Assembly: GCF_000328475.2 (NCBI RefSeq)
Contig: NC_026478.1
Coordinates: forward strand, 1,426,001-1,490,000
Direction of reading: 5' to 3'
Origin: Mycosarcoma maydis
Lineage: Eukaryota; Basidiomycota; Ustilaginomycetes; Ustilaginales
Length of the DNA: 64,000 nt
Shown here: in pieces, positions 58,701-64,000 of the stretch
Layout: each line of letters opens with the position of its first letter
How positions within the stretch are numbered: the first letter of the stretch is position 1
Translations under genes and position numbers: made by a program
Notes under the pieces: generated by a model
Seen by the model: only the letters and a program-made list of their open reading frames with translations
Database searches by the model: none
Told to the model about the DNA's origin: nothing

Positions 58701-60509
58701 TCTATCACGCTACTTCCATCGGCACCAACGCAAACAATGGCGCTGGATGAGGCAGAGCAAGCTTGCTGCGCCTGTCACAGATTTTTGAACGTCACCAGGA
58801 CAATGGTACGCGCCGATCGGATAAAATTTGGCCCATCAGCGGACGAACCAGCACTACCAGAGGAGACACGCGATGTTATGTTGCAAGAGAGTCTAGCCTT
58901 GATCTCGAGCGTCTCCGTGTGGCAAACGTTGCAAAGCCTCGAGTCTCGAGCGTCGGGTCGGCATGTCTACCAGCAAAAGTTCTCTGACTTTATTGCTGCG
59001 GCTATGACCACGATATCTGGTTCTCGTTTCGACGTTACATTTGAGCTTGCCGCAAGCAGCCGTCTTGACGAGCGTTATGCGAGTCGTGTTGCCGAGGTTG
59101 TACTGCGTGCCACGGAAGCACTCACCGAGACAGCGACTGCTCTTATTCTTCGACCCTTCCTCTTAGAAAGCATTTCAGGCGCCAACCGTCTGCCGGAAGC
59201 AGGTCAGACCGAGGCCGTGGGATACAACGCTTTGCCTTTGTCACAAGTTCAGTCCTTGTTCAACCCAAGCATGGCTCACAATTCAAACAAAGACACTAAG
59301 CCTGCTGAAAACCTGCAGGATGCAGGCAGCGATGACGAGGAGGACGAAAAGGACATCGATCCAATTACAGGCTTTAAGTTATGGAAATGCCCAGCAAGTG
59401 GCTTGCCTCTCCGCGCTGACTGGCCTTTGCTGATACTTGATGACCTCCTGCACAGCGCTAACACTGCTGTATTCAATCGTCCCGATAATCTGGACGAGGA
59501 CTGGAAGCCAAGCGAGATGGAGATGGTGCGCGCATCGCTTCGACTCGCCGTTGCTGTTTTCCGAGCTATGCTCCAGCGATCGAAGCAGCCAAGCATCGGC
59601 AGGAGTATTGAAGCGGCGAATGATGCAGCGATTCAAGAAACTCAAGCCATGCTCAGCAGTCTTCCCAGCCCAGAGCAGATCCTACTTGGCGTTTCGAAGG
59701 TGTTTATGCTAGAACAAGGCCAATCAGACACCTTTACCGATAAGACTGTCGCAGGGGTTGCTCTGCAGAAGCAGAGCGGAATGATCACTGGCCGCGATCT
59801 CTTCCGCGACCCTGGTATCTCTTCCGAACTGACCTCGCTCCTGGACATCGTCGATGAGCTCGTCGAGCTACGCCAACAGCACCCCCATCGCACATTGATG
59901 AGCACAGTGACGCTCGACGCGTGGACAAATAACACCTACGGCAGCAGTGTATCGTTCTACCAATTCTTTACCAATCTCGTCGGGCTTTGGGACTCGGTAT
60001 CATTCGGAGACATCAACTTTGCACGCACAGTCATGACGATCGCCAATGCGGGGTGCGGTGGTGTCTTTGAAGGCGATCACGGTGTCGCGGTGGACTTTCG
60101 TCGGTTGTTGTGGAACGACTACAGCGACGGATTACGCAGTATGCCTTCGACCACAGTGGCCAACTGGCTGCTCAGCTGGACTGACAAAGATCAAGATATG
60201 CTGGAGCATTATTGCCGATATCTCGCAAGTGCAGCGGAAGGGAAGACGGCGAGACAGTCGATGGCATGGCAGATTGCGGTTAATCATGTTGGTGCTGCCA
60301 TCGAATTGTTGGACCATCGGCAGGCGAACGGTGCAGCTCAGTCAAAGAGGGTGGAGACTATTCTAAGATCATTGTTGGTTGCCAAGGGCGAACCCTTGCT
60401 GCGGGAGATATTCGAAGCCAGGGTCAAAGCTTCAACGGGTATTAATGTAGCAGATGACCATCTGGAGCGCCTCGTTTCAAAGCTTCAAGTCTCAGCGGAA
60501 GAGCAGTGA
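55791..60509 (+). CDS. RPAP1: RNA polymerase II-associated protein 1 (Rba50/RPAP1)
   Basis: 1572 residues from the ATG at 55791; in-frame TTG and GTG codons just upstream are not used as starts here. An RPAP1 N-terminal motif lies near residues 355-400 (MSAAEVSEELRSLESLFGKD). The RPAP1 C-terminal motif (KRQYFPAEPEGPNPSLEWMM ... LRFDFSGKPM) lies around residues 440-485. A long HEAT-like helical region reaches the end. RPAP1 helps RNA polymerase II assembly and nuclear import together with GPN GTPases. An acidic insert near residue 1180 (DDEEDEKDIDPITGFKLW) matches the position of a conserved insert in fungal homologues. Single intact exon; the largest host gene in the window. Confidence 0.9.
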   Translation: MASQQHSTDERQMHKQRIRPRFIDLAELDDDFSGDDGSLESASRRAALGSVGDWPPAATVIRKKPPTIASSNKAEVPASGTKLASALKRPTVEDVQNLQSSRSVDSRSNTNASKQGEARPQPRTVSFTPETQDAAERATELPGSRKATLNLAGSIIGSIQERPAGERRTRSNGATRSKPSGSRFVVRRRMDEDLQKHEEQRKQRLQQEVTPEGQEPGTGFPEVSHRDQITPILPRNESKTRQHHFTEDIEAVEAPQRDAAATSTALAASRIAPTPERTTEGPLVEDEEWLDEDGKPMSAFRKSRLLRQGLRPPSFRSRSSHGSSSQQSQRDVPSSQPDPTRDPGGGADIDAISAVLSDVSRENYQKVRQMSAAEVSEELRSLESLFGKDVLEALRNRKNTSTPQDSDHVASSATQPDGISVKSTSNDVTGPSVSEEDKEGPLAIKRQYFPAEPEGPNPSLEWMMPQQSQLSVSTDLRFDFSGKPMQRELQTDDTYLSGLHHHGDDQEAPGYTFAELLHLSRSTVAAQRQLALNVLGRVCEHHPAFGDNKHPGGVAATNLLNEHALLLRARIISISRWLLGDRHFTVRAAALRCLASAVRSLPSGVLIPLGSAQELDFGRLVGASQSDADGKDSRDVASEIEKGIQRDWANVILESDIVSLFLDRIDSVITSTWEAELAVELLFRIASCSASHAMRVFEADPRKLCDFVIYLGLKVAWPPAPIESPLLGGARQRPNSLPSVIAVRLLHQGILSDRKIAESIVLSGSVEHLLRFVVTPPWKVEEDWVSDDEAGDAIVVTGYQIFDEVLQLFVSLASYGLFASVVARTWDLWQASSSWAVKQLLHNNQSEGDISKKVWINEARDIAAQRIFEILAAWTHCAMDPHELMTAHDITWTQVRDWIEPIKDAAQELATTTTARPSDQGPAFGALCTYIDAWVRCAISKEPKILDKYVESCQTILSHSHRPIQQHFLNSITLLPSAPTQTMALDEAEQACCACHRFLNVTRTMVRADRIKFGPSADEPALPEETRDVMLQESLALISSVSVWQTLQSLESRASGRHVYQQKFSDFIAAAMTTISGSRFDVTFELAASSRLDERYASRVAEVVLRATEALTETATALILRPFLLESISGANRLPEAGQTEAVGYNALPLSQVQSLFNPSMAHNSNKDTKPAENLQDAGSDDEEDEKDIDPITGFKLWKCPASGLPLRADWPLLILDDLLHSANTAVFNRPDNLDEDWKPSEMEMVRASLRLAVAVFRAMLQRSKQPSIGRSIEAANDAAIQETQAMLSSLPSPEQILLGVSKVFMLEQGQSDTFTDKTVAGVALQKQSGMITGRDLFRDPGISSELTSLLDIVDELVELRQQHPHRTLMSTVTLDAWTNNTYGSSVSFYQFFTNLVGLWDSVSFGDINFARTVMTIANAGCGGVFEGDHGVAVDFRRLLWNDYSDGLRSMPSTTVANWLLSWTDKDQDMLEHYCRYLASAAEGKTARQSMAWQIAVNHVGAAIELLDHRQANGAAQSKRVETILRSLLVAKGEPLLREIFEARVKASTGINVADDHLERLVSKLQVSAEEQ

Positions 60510-60662
60510 CGAATCTGTGCAATCAAACTGGATTGCCGTATTTTAAAGATACAAGTACAACAGGCGCTTTGAAAGTGATACGCAACTCGTGACTCATGCG
60601 ACTGTGCTTGAAACAGCTCTGCGCTACGCAGTTGCAAGAGAAGAACTCGCGGATCCAGCTCT

Positions 60663-61622
60663 TCAGACAGCCGCTGTGCCCTTAGGCTTTGCTTTTCCCT
60701 TTCCCCCACCCTTGCTTCCGCCGACTCCACCTTTAGACTTGCCTTTACCAGCCTTGCCCGATTTTGACGCTTGTGTATCGTCCTCATCTACATCGAGACC
60801 TTCCAGGCTGGCATTCTGCGACGATCCGTCCATGTTCGACGTCGGTGGAGGCAAGTTATCGGTTTGCATAGCGCCAGCGCGCTCCGCGGCCTCTTCGACG
60901 CCTCCAACACGTCTCGCTTCGGTTACGACCTTGTCGGCATACAGGAGTTGTTCCATACGTCCCAGCTTCTTGGCTTCGACGTCTTTGCGTAGTGCATGTC
61001 GGAAGTCTTCCAGCTTGACACGCAGTCGATGTGGTGCTCTTGGTGGTAGCGTTTGTGGCATGGCTTCGGCGCCATCCAACAGACCATTAGGGTCTTGCGA
61101 TGATAGATGTTGCTCGAGCGTAGCACCAAATGCGCTCGAGCTGTTTGATATCGAGCTAGTTCCAAGGCCGAGCGAATACGGGCTTGGACGAGCTCGGCAG
61201 CAGAGATCAGTAATAAAGTCTACGGTCATCTCCTCCATTAGCATCACCGAGTCTGGGTCAGGATTGGGCGAGTCCCCGTACGCGTACATCAGGTTGCGCA
61301 AATCGCGCGCAAATAGATTCCGATGGTTGAAGGGACGTCGGCCCCGGACTTGTGCTACAGCTGCTGCGGGTAGTCCTGCTGTTGACGAGGACGACGATGG
61401 CAGAACACCAGATGAAAGGGCAAGAGCTGGATGGATGAACGGTACAGCTCCAGGATCATGCGTCTGTGTTGCCTTGGCTCCTCTTGCTGGTTGCACTGAC
61501 GATCGACCCGGCCCTGCTGTTGCAAGTGGACCGCTTGTTGTTCCGGACTGAGGATGGAGCGATGATCCTTGCCTTTGGCGAGCGCCTCCGCGCTGCGCGG
61601 AGCGTGAGGGTGTCGGGGGCAT
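60663..61622 (-). CDS. TAF13: TFIID subunit TAF13
   Basis: 319 residues from the ATG at 61622. The histone-fold pair is split. RNLFARDLRNLMYAYGDSPN and EEMTVDFITDLCCRA (residues about 100-145) form the first part, and KLEDFRHALRKDVEAKKLGR and EQLLYADKVVTEARRV (about 200-240) the second, as in Taf13 (TFIID-18). About 55 residues of Ser/Gly-rich sequence are inserted between the two halves. The N-terminal 90 residues and the Lys/Gly-rich C-terminus (KSKGGVGGSKGGGKG) are extensions. Taf13 pairs with Taf11 and contacts TBP. The protein is more than twice the size of human TAF13 (124 residues). Convergent with RPAP1, 153 bp apart. Confidence 0.9.
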   Translation of the reverse strand: MPPTPSRSAQRGGARQRQGSSLHPQSGTTSGPLATAGPGRSSVQPARGAKATQTHDPGAVPFIHPALALSSGVLPSSSSSTAGLPAAAVAQVRGRRPFNHRNLFARDLRNLMYAYGDSPNPDPDSVMLMEEMTVDFITDLCCRARPSPYSLGLGTSSISNSSSAFGATLEQHLSSQDPNGLLDGAEAMPQTLPPRAPHRLRVKLEDFRHALRKDVEAKKLGRMEQLLYADKVVTEARRVGGVEEAAERAGAMQTDNLPPPTSNMDGSSQNASLEGLDVDEDDTQASKSGKAGKGKSKGGVGGSKGGGKGKAKPKGTAAV

Positions 61623-61856
61623 CTCGACGCAGCCAAAGCGGCCCAGCGGAAAGCGGTCGAGGAGATTCGCTAACTGCAGGTATCAAAATGATTGCATGCT
61701 AGATTCTTAACGAGATGACCGAAGCGACACACGGAGATTTGGCGGAGAGGCTGGATCGAGCCTGGAGGAGCGTAGAGAAGTCACGGTTAATGCACAGGTG
61801 CGTTGATGCCCCTTGAGCCTGCCAATACGAGGCTTCCGGTTCGGAACTCGGTCATG
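61623..61856. other. Promoter side of TAF13 and 3' flank of the candidate micro-gene
   Basis: About 230 bp. Nothing recognised. Confidence 0.5.
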
Positions 61857-62159
61857 TTATCTCTTGCCTTCATTCGGACGGGAAATGTTTTCAGGCCAAC
61901 CTGTAAGGTTAGCTGTGGTTATTTGTTTTATAATTTTAATAATAAACATTTGTGATTCACGATTGGGAGCTTGAATTAACTTAGGCGTAGCTACATACAC
62001 GATAGCACAGAAGGAACAAGATATCCGCGCATGGTACTCACGACTGCACATGTGATCTTCTGTTTTCTCCGCACTTTGCTGGACCGCGTCGGGCAAAAAT
62101 ACGCTGAACCTCAGAAAACCTGCGTAAACGTCCTGTGCAGTACTGCGGTTTAGCGACAT
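61857..62159 (-). CDS. Candidate spliced micro-protein (53 residues), unrecognised
   Basis: ATG at 62159; exon 1 62159-62042, exon 2 61900-61857. The intron (141 nt) has a GTGAGT donor, a CTAAC branch-like site and a TTACAG acceptor in ideal spacing, stronger than most in this window. The spliced protein starts MSLNRSTAQDVYAGFLRFSV and ends NISRPNEGKR. The intron length is a multiple of three and the unspliced frame is also open (100 codons). The unspliced version would insert an Ile/Lys-rich stretch, so splicing is favoured. No family recognised. It lies head to head with the START gene. An ATTCACGATT motif lies within the intron (61952-61966). Confidence 0.45.
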   Translation of the reverse strand: MSLNRSTAQDVYAGFLRFSVFLPDAVQQSAEKTEDHMCSREYHARISCSFCAIVYVATPKLIQAPNRESQMFIIKIIKQITTANLTGWPENISRPNEGKR

Positions 62160-62562
62160 GGTGCTAAGTTAGCCTCAGTCACAGTCACGAGTTCTGAGTG
62201 TTCTTTAACCTCGTTTCTGTACTCTCAGTTCAATCTTAGGTCCAAGCTTTTGCACGGTTCGCCCGCTGAACTACTTTCCGTACACCATCTTCTTTACAGT
62301 CCGATTCAGGGCTGACCCGCCGACTTGCTCCGGCCATTCAAACTTGGCGCTACGCTCCTTGAAGATCACTGCCAGGTGCACACCTTTATCGCGTCAGCCA
62401 TGCTGCTCTGAAAGCGACACGCATTGCACTTACTGACACCAAGGCAATCAGCGCGCACGCATCGTCACTTCGATCGCAGACATTCCGAGCCTCACGTATT
62501 GGGAGTGCAACTTCAACGAAGAAACTTTATCGACAAGCCGCGGTTGGCTACGACCAGACATC
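62160..62562. other. Divergent region upstream of the START gene
   Basis: About 400 bp, pyrimidine-rich close to the START gene. No gene or repeat recognised. Confidence 0.5.
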
Positions 62563-63642
62563 ATGAGTACACCCGGTAATGTAGCCATCATTCCGGAACG
62601 TCCCGCCGAGAATGGTTACTGGAAGAACGAATGGCAGCATGTTGCCGACGAGCTAATCAACATGCTTTTGACGCTACGTCAAGATACCGAGGGTGGCTGG
62701 GAGGATCGAGGCACTACCAAAGGCTGCGAAATTGCCATCTATCCACGTAAACCCGACGATGCCTTTTCTGTCATGCCCATGTTTCGCGGCAAGACGCATG
62801 CAGCCGGCTTGACGCCGCTCGAAGTGTTCACAGGCATACGTATGACTGGCTTCCGCATGATGTGGGATACTCGCGTCCAATCGGCCCACATCATGCGTTC
62901 CTTTTCCATGCACGAATTCCTCTTCTACCTCGTATGGCGTGGCATTGGTCCCATCTACAAGCCAAGGGACATTTGCGGTATCCAGGCACTACGATGTTGG
63001 GATGCGGCTGGAAACCTGCAGAGAATTCCAGACTTTACCACCAACAGCTTGCTCCTAGGCTACCAGAGTCTAGACGAGGTCCCGGGCGTTCCAGCGGAAG
63101 TCGAGGGGTGCGTCAGAGCCAAGGTCTTTAAAGCCGCTTTCTACCTCGAGAGTCGCGACGGTGGCTGTGACATCACCTACATCGGGCACGTTGACCTCGC
63201 AACTGCAATCCCGCACTATATCTTGACCACGCTTCATAGCGAACTGCCAAAGTGCACCTTGCGCCTCAGGGATATGCTCATTACCTTTGGCGTGCCTCCT
63301 GTGCTCATCGACCGGCAAGGCAGGATTGCACTCCAATACCTTTCCTGCAATCCGGAATCACGGCAAGTATCGCTCCATGCGACTATCATGCAACCAGGCA
63401 CTGTGCACCTCTATCTAGATTATAACAAGATGTTTACTCAAGGTGTTATCATCAGCAACGTATTGGGCTCAGCAGCTGCCGCCGTATCCGTGAGGGAGCA
63501 TTTTGGCACCGAAGACGGGCTCGAAAGACGTATGCTGGCGCTCGATCTCATGCCCGAAGGCGTCAGTGGGGAGTTCAGGCTGATTATCGATGCCGCGGAT
63601 AAGGAAGGACCCGAGTCGGGTACGGGACCAGGGTGGTGGTGA
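62563..63642 (+). CDS. START-domain lipid-binding protein
   Basis: 359 residues in a single exon. A START (StAR-related lipid transfer) fold is suggested by the order of motifs. These are an N-terminal helix with WEDRGTTKGCEIAIYPRKP, MFRGKTHAAGLTPLEVF, MWDTRVQSAHIMRSFSMHEF, a D-x-C segment (YKPRDICGIQALRCWDAAG), VRAKVFKAAFYLES, CDITYIGHVDLATAIPHYIL and a C-terminal helix region. START domains carry sterols or phospholipids in a hydrophobic pocket. No membrane helix or signal peptide, so it is probably cytosolic. The last 130 residues do not resemble a domain I know. The ligand cannot be inferred. Confidence 0.72.
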   Translation: MSTPGNVAIIPERPAENGYWKNEWQHVADELINMLLTLRQDTEGGWEDRGTTKGCEIAIYPRKPDDAFSVMPMFRGKTHAAGLTPLEVFTGIRMTGFRMMWDTRVQSAHIMRSFSMHEFLFYLVWRGIGPIYKPRDICGIQALRCWDAAGNLQRIPDFTTNSLLLGYQSLDEVPGVPAEVEGCVRAKVFKAAFYLESRDGGCDITYIGHVDLATAIPHYILTTLHSELPKCTLRLRDMLITFGVPPVLIDRQGRIALQYLSCNPESRQVSLHATIMQPGTVHLYLDYNKMFTQGVIISNVLGSAAAAVSVREHFGTEDGLERRMLALDLMPEGVSGEFRLIIDAADKEGPESGTGPGWW

Positions 63643-63845
63643 TGTGGCCGTAAATCGTGAATGTCTGCTATCTCAAAGGAATAACTATGGCTTTTTGTAA
63701 TCTCAGGAACGCACTTAATTGTCGAGCAGTTTGCCAATGGAGCAACGTGTGAACAAAGAGTCGCTTGAGTGAAAGGAACATTTGATGGGCGAAGCATACT
63801 ACCTGGAGATGCTGTGTCACGATGGCAAGGCAACGGTCGCACCCC

Positions 63846-64000
63846 TCAACCACGTCTTGCCTTCCTCTCCTTCCTCTTCTTACCAATCACGTGGCCATGA
63901 GCAAACCCTTTGGGTTTATTCTTCTCCGCTTCGATTTTCCTTGCAGCTTGAGCCTGTCTCCTCTTCTCTTCGGCGTCCTGCTGTTTGGCAACTGCATCCT
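63846..64000 (-). CDS. 3' end of a basic protein (partial)
   Basis: The minus strand reads open from the window edge to a TGA at 63846: about 51 codons rich in Lys, Arg and Glu, ending KKRKERKARRG. The composition (AKQQDAEEKRRQAQAARKIE) resembles the tails of nucleolar ribosome-biogenesis proteins, but the family cannot be named from this part. A GTAAGA inside the reading could be a splice donor, so the true stop may differ. The gene continues beyond 64000. Confidence 0.5.
   Translation of the reverse strand, partial: DAVAKQQDAEEKRRQAQAARKIEAEKNKPKGFAHGHVIGKKRKERKARRG

Noticed and set aside
1..64000. CRISPR arrays, bacterial operons, phage genes
   Set aside because: The sequence is eukaryotic (spliced genes, Mediator, proteasome, complex I, tRNA intron). 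The regular repeats found are heptamers and a 9-mer without unique spacers.

Overview
This is fungal nuclear DNA, most likely from a smut fungus (Ustilaginales, for example Ustilago or Sporisorium). The genes are compact, many have one long exon, and the introns have GTRAGT-type donors. Intergenic DNA is sprinkled with short tracts built on the heptamer ATTCGTG/ATTCACG, which are almost absent from coding sequence. The species cannot be fixed from the sequence alone. A recent Ty1/copia element, a diverged solo LTR and an orphan gag-like gene suggest a smut richer in transposons than Ustilago maydis. One assembly gap of exactly 100 N lies inside the first gene.

Layout. 1-2130: solo LTR and gene-free DNA. 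2131-6642: Zn2Cys6 transcription factor. 6818-11260: SH3 protein of the Bbc1 type. 12052-13383: a DUF202 membrane protein and a CsbD-like stress protein. 15001-17571: a single-ORF fusion of a Fhit-type HIT hydrolase with a COG0523 (CobW) metal GTPase. 18213-20131: Sec14-like lipid-transfer protein. 21665-22870: JMJD7-type oxygenase. 22871-32246: a repeat-rich accessory block with a Ser/Pro-rich hypothetical gene, an orphan zinc-knuckle gag-like gene, a 4.76-kb copia element with both LTRs and target-site duplications but broken coding capacity, and an intron-containing tRNA-Ala(UGC). 32247-48128: FHA tail-anchored protein, ENT-family nucleoside transporter, BRO1, a small multispanning protein, MED6, V-ATPase subunit c and an orphan seven-helix membrane protein. 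48129-51163: a 3-kb gene-poor stretch. 51164-64000: MSP1, proteasome beta3, NDUFS4, RPAP1, TAF13, a candidate micro-gene, a START-domain protein and the 3' end of a basic protein.

Most genes are single-copy eukaryotic housekeeping genes: transcription (MED6, RPAP1, TAF13), mitochondria (NDUFS4, MSP1), proteolysis (PUP3), and endosome or vacuole function (BRO1, VMA3, ENT transporter). They are not co-functional clusters. The most unusual items are the HIT-COG0523 fusion, the dispersed heptamer family (one copy of which appears to have been inserted into the old LTR), and a copia element whose LTRs look young while its ORFs are broken.
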